Source: Trichoplusia ni (taxonomy: Eukaryota > Arthropoda > Insecta > Lepidoptera > Noctuidae). Taken from it: a DNA stretch of 64,000 nucleotides. The stretch is from NCBI RefSeq assembly GCF_003590095.1, contig NC_039483.1, positions 62,001 to 126,000 on the forward strand. The letters run 5' to 3'. Of this stretch, positions 44,197 to 56,260 are shown piece after piece (position 1 is the first letter of the stretch; the number at the start of each line of letters is the position of its first letter). The notes under the pieces were generated by a model that saw only the letters and a program-made list of their open reading frames with translations, was not told the origin of the DNA and did no database searches. The position numbers and the translations under genes were made by a program.

Positions 44197-45600
44197 ACAA
44201 TTACATAATGTATTATTATGTTAGAGACAGGCATTATGTGCTGCAATTGTCTTAAAGGCTTTTGGACAGCCAATCAACTTTAAATTCGACAATAGATTAA
44301 ATTGATTTCGGAGAGAGAGGAATCAGGAGTTATGGGTATTAACCAATCGTAAATAGTCATGTAATATAAAGACCGAATGTCATATTGGAGAGTGTTTAAA
44401 TATGGTGAAACACTTAACTTACTCTGAAATTGTGACCTAGACAAGGTATTCTCAACAATCGTCATGCATATAAATTATTCGGAAAGATTTGTCCTTTTTT
44501 GTATGAGAGTTAAACTCTGTAAGCTACTTACTCTGTGTCACAAGTATAGCCCGCTAATTTGCATCAAAAGAGATGCGAATTAGCTTCAATGAATCACTGG
44601 AGAGAAAAAAACTCAAAGTGTGCCAACGACCGGCCACAATTGTTCGAATATTTGCCCATACATGAGTGTTTTGACGTACCAATGCTATGTTTTGATGCGC
44701 AAATGTTTTGGAATAAATTACATGCTAATGTCATGCTTGTGTTAGCTTATGGGGTAATAATCCTACTATGATATCTACTTAGATATGCTTCGCTGAATTT
44801 GGAACAGATTTCATATTTTATTCGAGAATTTCATTTTAATTTTAGTAGAGAAAATAATAGATAACGATTTGATTTAGTTGAATCGATTACTGTTTGCGGA
44901 TTTTTTTAACCTACTTCCAAAGGGCGGTCTCGTTACGTTTTTACCTCAAAATTTAGATTTGGTTGAACTGGTTTTGTTAATTATTTTTCATTTAACGTGA
45001 GACAGCTGTCATTTGTTCCCAATTTCATCAACTTTGGATAAGTAGTTTTTGTTTGAAGTCTGTAGTTGTTAAAAAACGAAGAGTTTTAGACATTTTCATT
45101 TATTCCATTTTCATGTTAACCATATTCTGACACCTAAACTTGAGCCAACCAACTTCCTAAATTATTACACAAACTTCGAGAATACATTAGGGACAACTAA
45201 TCTTTTAAAAATATACGCTAATATTGTTAATAGGGACCCTTCATCCCTTTCTCAAGTCTCTTAAGATTGCAACAATTGTGTGACGAAAAAAAACTCAAAG
45301 ACACGGCGCTAAGTTCCAAAAATGTTAATCTCTTAGGAATCGCAACCCTGGCCGTCTGTCCGTCTTCCTTTGTCAGATAACTCATGAATGGAGAGTATTG
45401 TGTTAACGTAATGTACAGGAAGTTATTGAGCACAATTATCTGCGCTTGAACGGTCAATGCATATTAATGTGGAAAAGTAGTTAAATGAACGAGAAATCTC
45501 GAAATCGGTCTTTAGGGACTTTATAGCACATTTGTTTACTATCCTATTCCGTTAATTTAACAAAAGGATCGCTATTTTTTAAATAAAAGCTATTGCTTAA
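44197..45600. other. Noncoding stretch
   Basis: No supported gene. Frames of 61, 70 and 76 codons lack domains. Confidence 0.5.
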
Positions 45601-45720
45601 ATTAAAGTAGCCTATCTTAGCTACCGGCCGGCCGTCAAAATCAATCCAGCCATTTCAGAGACTAGCACAAACAGAAAGATAAAAAAATGAAAATGTTATT
45701 TTGGTGCAGACACCGTATAT
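45601..45720 (+). repeat. Dispersed transposon tail
   Basis: GCTACCGGCCGGCCGTCAAA, AATCAATCCAGCCATTTCAG and AGACTAGCACAAACAGAAAG fit the recurrent 'aatcggtccagccgtttcagagatta' tail seen at ends of many moth transposons. The parent is not identified. Confidence 0.5.
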
Positions 45721-46972
45721 TTATTAGCATGTAGGAAAAACGGTTATTTCTATATTTAAAAAGGAAATAATACAGTGTTTTACATTTGCTTTGTTCTATT
45801 ATTTTTATTGAATGTTATGATAATTGTTTATGGTAATATGTAGGATTATTCGTTTGTTCTTGTAATTTTGAAATTGTAACAGGAAAATGCTTGAATATGA
45901 TTATCTCTGACTGTCTGACTCATAACGTGTGGATGTTGACATCATACGAGATTTCGTATAGGAAAATATGTAAAAAATGGACACGTAGATATAAATGATG
46001 CGTTCGTTATAGCCAAGATTTTGATAGTTTACACCGTAGCTTAAATGATTGACAACACGAAAAGTCTCGTTGTTTTGTAAATCTGGTCAAGTGTGAGTCA
46101 TATCTAGTCGCTAGGACTAAGTAAATAAAAATAAATAAAGTCAGGAACAAATATCACCACCTAACTAAAAACTGAATTTGATTTTAAAACAGAGGTCTGG
46201 TTTTTAGCGCATAATATAGACAAATTTTAATTTAGGGTTGAGAAATATTTTAGTCAAAAAGCCAGATTGAATCGCCGGAGATGAAGTAAACAATAACAAG
46301 ACTAAAAACTATTTAATACTAGTTATTTATTGATTCATACATCATCTCCTTAACAAGACAAAAAATATGTAAATTTTAACTTATGTAGGTACCTAGTAGA
46401 CATAGACAAGATGTCAAATATTTGGCCCTTCATATCGAAAGTAAATAAAAATCAAGAGGAAGCCTTAACAAAACATGCCCAACAAAGCCCAACAGTGGCC
46501 GTAATGTGCGTAATCCTTTAAATAAATACTTTGAAAGGCCACTTGAGGGCTTATTCCTTACCTTCCTTACCACCCAAGGAAGAATGTTAATTCTAAACCT
46601 CTTAATACACTCACCCAATTTTGCACTACTTAATAAGACTTTTTTTAACCGACACGACAATTGTGAAGGGTAATGCTCCGTAAATAATATATTTTGGGTG
46701 GCATTTTATTGTAATTTTGGTTTTTGAGTGTGCGGTGTTTGAAATGCAATAGTAAAATGGATGTCTGTCGGTTAATTAGCATTATAATCGTCACAATACA
46801 CGCAAATTTGTTATATCGGCGAAAATGAAAGCGAACGGTTTGTAATATGAAAAGAGTTGTATTTGTATTATGTTGAATACTCTACGTAATTATGTGACTC
46901 ATACTTATACATAAGAATGAGTTCCATTGATATTGGAGTGTCATAAAATATTAGTGTCAATAATTTTAAAGA
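45721..46972. other. Noncoding stretch
   Basis: A 76-codon minus-strand frame (46430-46660; Lys/Arg/Leu-rich) has no domain. Nothing else identifiable. Confidence 0.5.
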
Positions 46973-47363
46973 TATACACCGTGATTTTTTAGTCGTCTTA
47001 CAAAAGCAGCCCAGTTCATGTATCCAATGACTAGAACACGTTTATGATAAAAAAAATAGGTATTTATGACATTTGAATAAATTTAAAATGCAATTTTAAT
47101 TCAACATTATGATGCAATTCGTAGTTTTTTAGAAACACAGGTCTGTTTAAGCGCGGTCCGAGCCTTGCAACAATGGTGAGGGGCGCGAGCGGCGGCGTTT
47201 TTATCATTTTTAAGAGTATTTTCAGATTTCTCTTGTTCAATTTTTCTTAATACTTATTATCTTAGTTGATGATAAAAAAATAATAATCGCGCCTAGGGGT
47301 ATTTTACGTCGGGTACATGAACTGGGCTACTTTTGTAAGACGACTAAAAAATCACCGTGTATA
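46973..47363. mobile_element. MITE with about 45-bp terminal inverted repeats starting CAC, TATA target duplication
   Basis: The left end at 46977 reads CACCGTGATTTTTTAGTCGT followed by CTTACAAAAGCAGCCCAGTT and CATGTA. The right end, reverse complemented from 47359, reads CACGGTGATTTTTTAGTCGT, CTTACAAAAGTAGCCCAGTT and CATGTA, with only two mismatches in about 45 bp. TATA flanks both ends (46973-46976 and 47360-47363), a 4-bp target duplication. The 383-bp element has a G+C-rich centre (GGCGCGAGCGGCGGCG near 47184) and no ORF, so it is nonautonomous. CAC termini with a 4-bp duplication would fit a CMC/Chapaev-like superfamily, but that is inference. Confidence 0.88.
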
Positions 47364-48355
47364 CATATTTTCAAATAGAATTGCGTTAGGTTAGTTTTTG
47401 AGAGTTAAAGAAAGATTTATTCCATGTAGTTTACACAAAATTTTAAACTTAAAAGAACCGCACAGCCTTTTAATGATTTTTATCAAACAGTTCTGCGAGT
47501 AAGAACACTCGCACATAATACAATACAGAATTGAATTTAAATCTCTCAATCCGTTCGGAAGCTATGATGCCATAAAGAGATGGACACGTTAATCTTATAT
47601 CACATCTCTTTTTGCTTCGGGGGTTTAATTATGAACCTAGGATTATTTAAACTCTTAAAAAAATAAAATGCATGATTTAGGTTTTAAACGCGCTGTGCGG
47701 TCAAGACTTTTTTAACACACACGCAAAACAAGAAAGTACCTAATTACAAGCACAAAAGAAATACCAACAAATCGCCCCGATACTCAGTAACTTCATTTAC
47801 ATAACATTCAACAAGAAAAACTGCTTTGTAACAAAAAAATAAAACAATCGAGATTCAATCGATAATAAACGATCCGCCGAATCGAGATGGACATTTCAAA
47901 TGCTCGATAAACAATCGAGTCATGGACACGTGCGGAAAACGATTATAACTACAATACGAGCATTTAACAAAGTAACGAAATCATTCAAAATTGAACCTTG
48001 ATGTCTTGTTATAAGGTCTATTTATGTAGGATAGGGTGTTTTAATCGGCAAGCACGCGCGATTTCTGGCCAATCTGATACTGGCTGGTTTGGTGTGGAAA
48101 AGGTTTTTGTTCTAAAAAAACATGGCGTGCATTTTGAAATTCGAATTCGTTTCTGGTCTCTTTGAATTAACTTATGTGTTATTAATTTAATTAAATATGA
48201 AAAAGTAAGGAGTTAATTAAATTATAATAATATATTATGTAGGTACTAGCTTTTAAAATCTAATCAACTTCAAATGTATTTTTGACAAAAGGTTTTATAT
48301 TTCCATAAACGTCTAGGGAATCACATTATTATTAAAATCATCTTATGTGTTTATC
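47364..48355. other. Noncoding stretch with an ATCGA-rich cluster
   Basis: No gene. At 47846-47925 the core ATCGA/TCGAT recurs at least six times (AATCGAGATTCAATCGATAA, CGAATCGAGATGG, TGCTCGATAAACAATCGAG). The rest is AT-rich. Confidence 0.5.
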
Positions 48356-48485
48356 CTGATTATAAACTATGTGTGTACCAAGTTTCGTCTAAATCCGTTC
48401 AGTGGTTTATACGTAAAAGAGGAACAAACATTCATGCATCCATACATACAAACCTTCGCCTTAATACTATTAAATAATATAATTA
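48356..48485 (+). repeat. Dispersed transposon 3' tail
   Basis: ACCAAGTTTCGTCTAAATCC, GTTCAGTGGTTTATACGTAA and AACAAACATTCATGCATCCA, CATACATACAAACCTTCGCC follow the order of a very common moth transposon tail ('aaatcggttcagtagttt...aacatacatacatccat'). The parent is unknown. Confidence 0.6.
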
Positions 48486-48831
48486 AAATCATATAAATGT
48501 AATTTTAATATCGAGAATCCCTAAATAAATTCCTTTCACATCCAAATAACGTTATGATCTAATTCGGGAATACACAATTGAACATTCAAAATTAATTTTC
48601 ACCAGTACTAGGCATATATCAGCTAAGTATTAACATTGACGTGGTAATGTTACGTCATATTATGGTAATATGACCAATATGACCGTGAACCACTGGATTT
48701 CTCCTTGAGCATATACTTAACCGTTTTTATTGTCTTCCACAATTTGCATACATAGAACTGAACTTGGTTTAATCATGTGATAACCTGAAACAAAATAGTT
48801 GACTAATAAATTACAATTTATTTCTACAGTT
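48486..48831. other. Noncoding stretch
   Basis: Nothing identifiable. Confidence 0.5.
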
Positions 48832-48872
48832 TACTCACGCGTATTTATTAGGATAGCCCGTTATGAATCCGC
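48832..48872 (+). repeat. Half-copy of the left-edge foldback repeat
   Basis: TTTACTCACGCGTATTTATT and AGGATAGCCCG are identical to the left arm at 21-51 over about 30 bp. The loop and opposite arm are missing. Confidence 0.75.
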
Positions 48873-49195
48873 CTCACGAAGTCATTATAATGATGATGTT
48901 TTTTTTTATGTTTTTATAGATTCAATGTAGAGGAAATTAGTTTATGTTCAATTGAGCTTTCTTATTTAATTATGAATCCGTAAAAGAAAATTTTATAACA
49001 ATTAAACAATATTGATGTTTTATTCGACAATTCTAAAACTTTCTTTGAAATAACACTCATTACTTTAGTTTCCACATCCAAGATGAAAATGGCAGAAAAT
49101 AAAGAAAAAAAATCTAGTTCAGACACTTGCTGTCAAATTCAATAAAACTAAAAAAAAATGTAAAATTAATTATTAATTATTTAATTTGATCCTTT
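48873..49195. other. Noncoding stretch
   Basis: AT-rich, nothing identifiable. Confidence 0.5.
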
Positions 49196-49199
49196 CCTT

Positions 49200-49435
49200 A
49201 CTAGCCCTGCAATGCTCACGCCGCCGTGGACATTCGCGGACAGCAGGGCGATCCATCAGCGCATGCAATTGTGTATATTTTTGTTCGCTGCGCTTTTTTT
49301 TCTCTTAAACTCTTACTGCGTTACCACCGGTGGTCAGCCAGCACCTTGCTTTCCGATATTTTGCGACATATCCGCAGTTTTTCTTATCTAGAGATGTGAT
49401 TTATCGATATCAATACACTAGTTTATCGATAACTT
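49200..49435. promoter_or_regulatory. Promoter-like island followed by two DRE octamers
   Basis: A G+C-richer patch (49200-49380; for example TCACGCCGCCGTGGACATTC and TGCGTTACCACCGGTGGTCA) is followed by two perfect TATCGATA octamers at 49402-49409 and 49424-49431, 22 bp apart. A third is at 49714-49721. TATCGATA is the DREF site of insect housekeeping promoters. No coding exon is visible on either side, so a start site here would serve a noncoding first exon. Confidence 0.45.
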
Positions 49436-50284
49436 GTTATTTTGTTAATTAAATTGTCATTAAATATGTATTGTAAATTACAAGACATTTTTAAGGTTAT
49501 GAGATATTTTATTCTTCATTAAATTGTAAATATCGTATAATCTTATAATCAGACAAGCAGCTTGAAGTTTTATTTGGTTTGCAGAATAAAATTAAAAAAA
49601 CTATACTTTATTTTATACCTTCTTTATTTTTATTAAAATTAAAAACCATTTACTTAACAATTTACCGTAAATACATCGTAAGTAGTTTACATAATTATAA
49701 TAATTAAAGATCTTATCGATATATTTAACTACCCTTAACCCTTTACAAATAATTCAAGCCCACTTATTCATAATTTTCATAGAAAAAAACTATGTTCGCG
49801 TATCCAAATGGTCTATAGAGAATGTATTACAAGATTATAATCCTTATTTTTTGTGAAGTGGACAATGTGGTCGACTTGACCACAATGCGCTGTTGAGGGT
49901 TGACGGATCAATGAGGTAGGTGGGGTACGGGTGCACGAAAGTGTTGGCTGGTGACATGGTGATATGCATTTCTTATGTTGATATTGTGATTTTCTAATCT
50001 AAGATTGCCTAGATAAATTTTGTTTAGACCTACTTATATAAAATATCTTAGATTAGAATACTATTTAATAACTAACAAATGAAATGTATTCATTCATTTT
50101 TATATCATTGATTACGCATAAGTCAATAGTTAGAATAATACTTTTAAACATATCGAATACCCTTACACCAAAATAATAATGCAGAATTTCTTATATTCTA
50201 TTCCCTACCCTATATTAACTCTTATCCAAAATTCCCAACCTTTTTAAAAGTAACTCCTTACCAAAATTCTGTCATACTTGGAAC
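49436..50284. other. Noncoding stretch
   Basis: Apart from the third TATCGATA (49714-49721) and a short inverted repeat TGTGGTC/GACCACA (about 49867-49885), nothing is identifiable. Confidence 0.5.
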
Positions 50285-50410
50285 TTTCCAACATCCATGC
50301 TGGTCGCCTCGTGCGGGCTAGTGCAGACGTGCGAACGAGCCACCTCCGTTGTCCACAGCTTTGGTGACCAGCCTTACACCGCCCGCTGCCGCGACGTATT
50401 ACATACAGGG
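50285..50410 (-). promoter_or_regulatory. G+C-rich island, possible first exon or promoter
   Basis: A compact G+C-rich peak (CCGCCCGCTGCCGCGACG near 50381-50398, CTCGTGCGGGCTAGTGCAGA). On the minus strand it could be a short noncoding exon: it is followed by ATGGATGTTGGAAAG (a frame that stops after eight codons) and a possible splice donor TTTTG|GTAAGGAG at about 50258-50270. It lies 0.9 kb right of the DRE-bearing island. Evidence is compositional only. Confidence 0.35.
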
Positions 50411-53400
50411 TGATATTTTAATGCAGCATGAACGTCGTATAATATGCCGTTGAGAGACACTTAGTGTAAAAAGAAAAGAAAAAAATGAAAAATTCGCTTG
50501 AAATCTTCATATTCAGCTCATTTTCAAAAAATAATTTATTTAATAACTGTTTACTTATTTTGGCTCGCCAGTCTAGATTGCATCCTATCGGAATCCTCAA
50601 TCATGAGCTGCGCGGAATCGCGAATTGAACTCGCATATAAAACGCGAGAGTAAACCGTCTTTGATTAGAGGCATGAGTAATATGAGTATTGAATATTGTG
50701 AGTTTTCCGGTCGATATCAACAATTTTTTTCAATAATCTCTATTCCGATTGAAAATTAGATATATTACAATAAAATAAAAACAGCAGAGGTAAATTGCTA
50801 CCTTGTTCCTTTACAACCACCCTGTATACAAATACATCGGTCATTCATGTCCGAACATATTTTTTTGCAGCTTGTCTTGCGACAATCGCAAAACGCAGGC
50901 CTCTACAAAATCCACACTTTATTAACTACCCACAAAAGGATTACACCAACAATAGGCCAAAAGAGGCCAAAATAGGCCACAATAGGCGAAATGTGTATTA
51001 CATGACCACAAATCGTTTTAAATAATATTAATGATACTTCAGAAGTTTATTTTTGTGTACGTTGTCAATGCTTGTAAATGTATGAAAAATTGTTATTTTA
51101 GTACTATTGGTTATTGCGATTTATTGAATGGAATGTTGCGACAAAAACTACCTTTTTAAAATACCTAAGCTAAGGTACGTATTAAAAATATTTTCTAATT
51201 TTAGGACTTCTTTAGAAAGCGTAATTACTAAATCTCGTACAATGTTTATAAATAATGTGAATTCAGGCCGCAGTTTGTACTGTAGTTTCATGTTTAGAAT
51301 AATATGTAATATATAAAAACTAGCACTATTGTATTATTTTAAACCTGTGATGATGTAGCTGTGTTTGTGTTTAAGTAAATAAACAAATATCTAACACTGT
51401 CTCACTCTATACATCAATTATAACCCCCAGTCTCACTGAATTTCCTCTGCGAAACACAGTATTCCCATTAACACTTATTACCAAACATCTTAAATTTTTA
51501 ACAGTCACTTAAAACTATTGACAGCTGTTAATCTTTGGCAGTGAACTTGACCGGAAAACGCCGCCATATTGTAAAAGAATTAGAATTTTTAAAACACACA
51601 ATTACCATACAGCTCCCCCTTGAAAGACGCATGCATAAGCCATACAAAATTAACATACATACGTACGTAGGTTGTGTAAGATTATAATTACATAACCTTA
51701 GTTGTTATTACGTGTTTACGTATTTGCCAAAACTAAGAATCAGCCAAATTTGTGCCATTAGTCCTGTTTAATTGACAGTCGAACACTCCAAATCTGACGC
51801 AAATATAATATTATGACAATTATATAATTTTACTTTCAATCGCTATTGCTTTGCTTTTGCAAGATCTAGAATACCGATAGCTATTTAGAAATTTAAAAAT
51901 GTTTAGCGAAATTTTGAATTTAAAAATATTATGCTTTTTTTTCTTCTTTCTAGTTTTTGTAACTGTCGTTTTTATATGTTACATGAATTGTAAGTTTTCA
52001 CAGGATTTAAATGTATAATACAACGTTTTTCTTTAAAACAGTAATCTTCTAAACATTTCTATCATTAATTATTAAAGATAACAATTTAAGATAAATCCTG
52101 TACTTAATTAAAATAAACTAATTTTGTTGTGTGAATCAATCTAATTTTGTCTTACATAAACAAATTAATTAAATTAATGACTGTAAACTTCCAAATTTAA
52201 AATCATAATCTATTGAGCAATCTCCATTTCTTAACCGTACTTAAACGTACCGGATTCTCCATTCTCTATTATTCTCAAATATCTATAATTATTCGTTACC
52301 ATATAAATGTCGCTTCTTTCACGCGTGGCTTTCTAAAAACAACCCAAAAAGTCATGTTACATTATTAATTGAAATCCAATGAGCTTCACTTCCCCTCCTA
52401 GTTTGAAAGTCAATTCAGACAAACACCAACGTTTTAATGTTACGTTTTTATTTAAGAAATATGAATAACACATGGCAGCATGGTGTTGTTGACAACTGTT
52501 TTGTTATTGAAAAATATTCTTAGCATTAATTATTTCGCTGAAAAAAGAACAATAAACTTTATGTTTGTGATCCCTGAGTACAGGGATTGTAAACATTTTG
52601 GGATTATGGTAAGTGGTTTTAAGTTTGGTATGAAAATTTTGTGGAATATTTTATATGTATTAATTAATACTTTTTAATGATGCTGCAATCGGGCTACACG
52701 GTTTTTTATAGATTATAAATCATGGTCTTCGTACCACTGTTTTCCTCAGTCGTTTTTACAAACTATGGCAGTCATACTACCTGCAGCTGAATACAATTTT
52801 ACACAAAACAATCGCCTATGATCTACACAATCCATTTTAATTAGCAGTGTCTTATAGCAACTCTAATTACAAAAAGTCTAGGTCTCCTAATACCTGGACA
52901 ATTGTACACGATTCACCTTGCAAGACAACCTACTGATTCAAAAACAGTCAGAAAGCAAAAATGCAAGTGTATCCACAGCCACAGATCTCCCAAGTAAACA
53001 ACCCCACCGTCTTGGCCCCATTAGCTCCTAGTACATTGACATCAGGGAACTGAATAAATATGACTCCACGAAGGTTTATTTCGCAACTTATATATCTATT
53101 CAAATTTGTTTTTGACCTCTTTTGAGGCATATCAGTGCATGGTCCTACATTATGCATATTGTCTACATACACCTTTTGCACGTGACGCCGCCCGCTAAAG
53201 TAGGTTGGTATTGGAATGTTTCCTCACTTCCTTTGCGTACTGTCGAAATTCTGTACAAGGAAATTGATTTTTAAGTAGGTTAAACCTTTGTGTATAGGAA
53301 CTTCAGGGCTTGAGCACTGAGTGTGGACACTTGATATGTAAGTATGTTATAAATAAAGGTTTTGTAAAGTATTAATGTACCTACATACTTTGCCTTTATT

Positions 53401-54009
53401 TTCATGAAACGCATAAATACGCCTTAAATGAAATATAAAAGGCGATATAGTAACGAAATTCATGAGACTGAGTTTTTTTTAATAAAAATAGGTTACCCTC
53501 ACTTTTAATGGCACCCAACGTGAGACCTTCTATTCATCAGCCAGTTCAGACTCGATAGAACAAGAAATATACATATTTTATAACATTTACTTGTAAATAT
53601 TTTTTCTTTTAGACATCTTTACTTAAAATAACACTTACCTCTAAATAAATAACATACAACCAGCCTTCTTTATAAATATAATTATAAGACATTTATAAGA
53701 TTCCCACTGCATTATGTAGGTACATTACCTGCCTAATGTATAGATGAGTGCAAATTATTCTCATGTATCAGTAAGAAGGCTGAATATCAATAGTTCCTTG
53801 CGAAAGATTCTAATATGATCGAATTAAAGCCCTTGGTAATCGTATTTTATTTAAGTTATATTTGGAGTATTGTATTAAAATACTGTGGAAACTTTTTTGG
53901 ATGATGTATCTACGTTTCTTGTCAATGTTACCTACACTGTATCTAATGACGCTCAAATAAAAATAAAGAAAAAAAATTTTGTTAACCTGAACTCCTTGCA
54001 GAGCTGTAT
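50411..54009. other. Long noncoding stretch
   Basis: No supported gene in 3.6 kb. A short tandem repeat of AGGCCAAAAT-like units lies at 50955-50990. Frames of 60-77 codons have no domain. At 53265-53310 a segment (AAGTAGGTTAAACCTTTGTG) weakly resembles 12562-12600, perhaps a decayed shared repeat. Confidence 0.5.
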
Positions 54010-54120
54010 GTTTAGGCCACCACGCTCATGCCACTGCGTTTTACGCTGCTCGTTCAATCCCTGCATAGTAACAGCATCCACGAATGCTTGGTCTAAGTCT
54101 GGGTGTAGTATGTACAAGTC
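54010..54120 (+). mobile_element. Diverged tRNA-derived SINE
   Basis: GGCCACCACGCTCATGCCAC, CTCGTTCAATCCCTGCATAG, ATCCACGAATGCTTGGTCTA and AGTCTGGGTGTAGTATGTAC follow the order of the family at 58690-58860, with a degenerate B-box. An 84-codon frame across it is not a gene. Confidence 0.65.
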
Positions 54121-55250
54121 ATTTTTACTGTCCCACTAATGTCAGGATCGAGTTTCCGGCAAGCTTTCAAATAAAGTATCTAAGTGAAGGGCTCTTTTCA
54201 ACATCTTGTCCTTAACCCAATAGTGTTCGGCGAATTCTCGTTTCCTCTCCATAAAAAGTCCGTTTCTTGTATTTTTGTTCCGTATGACATAAATATGGTG
54301 ATGAGGTCAATAAATTCGAAAAAAATTATATTATGAGCTAGGAATAACTAAATAATATTTCCTCTTTATAAATCTGTCTTGTTCGAAATAATATAGTTCC
54401 AGTTTTATAAACAGCTGACGTCCGAAAACGATTTAAATAATCCGACTCAAACACTTAAAAATGAGCAAAAACGCGTCTATATTGAGTACTTATACATTCA
54501 TGTATTATAATTTATTTGCTTCGAACAAGCTTTGTATCGGTTATGCATATTTTTTCACCCAAATCTCCGATATCCAGACGCAAAAAAAAGATTTATATGG
54601 TCATAAGCAAAGCGTCTCGTGCCTAAAACTTTTAGGGTTGACTGAAAGAAAAACCAACGTAAAGTTTACTAAGTAAAACCTGGAAAAAAAATCTGGAATA
54701 TTTTTATAGATTTTGAATTTATCTATAGGAATCAAAATGGCATAGAATGGAATATTCTTCAGTACACACCACATAAGTACAGGATTGGAAACAAATAAAT
54801 AGTTACATGGCGCCACAATGGAAGGTCTTGTCGCTAAAATCGATCTTTTACAGACAACCTTTGGATGGACTAGATTTCTGCAATAATAACATTTGTGCAG
54901 GTAGCCCGCGGTGCACAGTTTAAAAATAATAAATGTAGCGAAATAATACCGGATAAAAGTAACAACAAATATTAAAAGTTATAACACTTAAACTTAATAG
55001 TTACCTACATAATCATGTTAAAACGGAATCAATGAAAAACGCCACAGCAGTAAACAGCATTCACATTCACAACATGAGTTCAGAGTTTAAGTACGGCCTA
55101 GAAGTTAGCCTAACACAACGCTGAAAAACTCCAGTTTTTCAAAATTTTCTTCAATAATTTCTATATAATGCACACATGACTTGGAAAAGACCTTGGTGGA
55201 TTCAATTCTACCACAAGCTAAGTCTCAAAAAAGTACTAATTTTTATACTG
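54121..55250. other. Noncoding stretch
   Basis: Two opposite-strand frames of 71 codons overlap at 54461-54816. Neither has a domain. Nothing else identifiable. Confidence 0.5.
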
Positions 55251-55254
55251 GCCT

Positions 55255-55505
55255 GAATACTGGTCTAGTAGTTAGTGGCGGAGATTGTGGGTTCGATTCC
55301 CACCCAGGACTAATGTTTGCGTGATGAGCACGATCATGTTCTACGTCCGGTTGTAATTTATTTACAATTATGTATGTATTTAGAAATATTTAAGTCTGTT
55401 TATCAGTTGTCCAGTGCTTGTATCATGACAAGCGTTTCTTACTTTGAGACTAGATGGCGTTATGTGAAAGTTGTGGAATATATTGCGGAATATACTTACT
55501 TGTGT
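55255..55505 (+). mobile_element. tRNA-derived SINE, second family, nearly complete
   Basis: Head GGTCTAGTAGTTAGTGGCG (A-box-like) and GGGTTCGATTCCCACCCAGG (perfect B-box) is followed by TGCGTGATGAGCACGATCAT, GTATGTATTTAGAAATATTT, AGTTGTCCAGTGCTTGTATC and AGACTAGATGGCGTTATGTG. I recognise this order as a widespread moth SINE distinct from the family at 58690. It is not a functional tRNA: there is no acceptor stem closing and no anticodon arm. The frame at 55317-55508 is a by-product. Confidence 0.8.
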
Positions 55506-56171
55506 TGAATTATTATCAAAGAAATTTCAAAAAGTTCCAATATGTAACACATATATCAGAAGAACATTGATAACTTAGGTATCCCTTTAGTTCCTTTTAG
55601 TTTCTGAGTCCACGCAAATAAATCTTAATAGACGCAGAATCTATTAATCATACGAATCTAGTTAGAATACATAACTCAAACTAAGTAGATCATGAATTAA
55701 GTAACTTAATCTTGTTAGAATCGTAGCCTTGACTTATATTTTTAGACACAAATAGGAACTTTTTAAATCTTGTTCCGCCACTTTAAATAATATTAAAAAT
55801 TAAAAGAAATAAATAACCCATTTTTTTTTATTTTGGCTTATTGTTCGACAAGTCAATCCTAAACATACATAAAACTATTAAGAAAAAAAACGCTTTAGGA
55901 CTTTGGACAGCTGCCATCCCTAATAGCACAGAAATTGCCAGTATTCAAAGCCAACTGCTAAATAAAATATAAAATGAGTCAACAACCTGAGAAGATATTC
56001 TTGAGCGTCATAGACCAAGACTGTATGTATCCTAGGAACTGAATTATGTAACAGTGCGATAACACTTACGGGTTTAATTTAAGCTGTTATTTAGTTAACC
56101 TCGAATGTTCACTGGTTCACTAGGCGAAAGAAAACGGTATTTTTTAAAATATTTATATCATTTTTATCTTG
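55506..56171. other. Noncoding stretch
   Basis: Nothing identifiable. Confidence 0.5.
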
Positions 56172-56260
56172 TATAGCCGGGTGGTAGGGGTTTCTGAGGT
56201 CACTAAACCAATGTGCGCGACGTGTCACGGGTTCGATCCCCGCGTAGGACACGCATTTCA
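56172..56260 (+). mobile_element. tRNA-derived SINE head
   Basis: GTATAGCCGGGTGGTAGGGG (A-box), AGGTCACTAAACCAATGTGC and ACGGGTTCGATCCCCGCGTA (B-box) match the head of the SINE at 58690-58860. The body is lost soon after the head. Confidence 0.75.

Noticed and set aside
50258..50320. A minus-strand start ATGGATGTTGGAAAG as the beginning of a coding exon
   Set aside because: The frame stops after eight codons before the possible splice donor.
55258..55310. A possible tRNA gene with a perfect B-box
   Set aside because: There is no closing acceptor stem, and the downstream sequence is a known type of moth SINE body.
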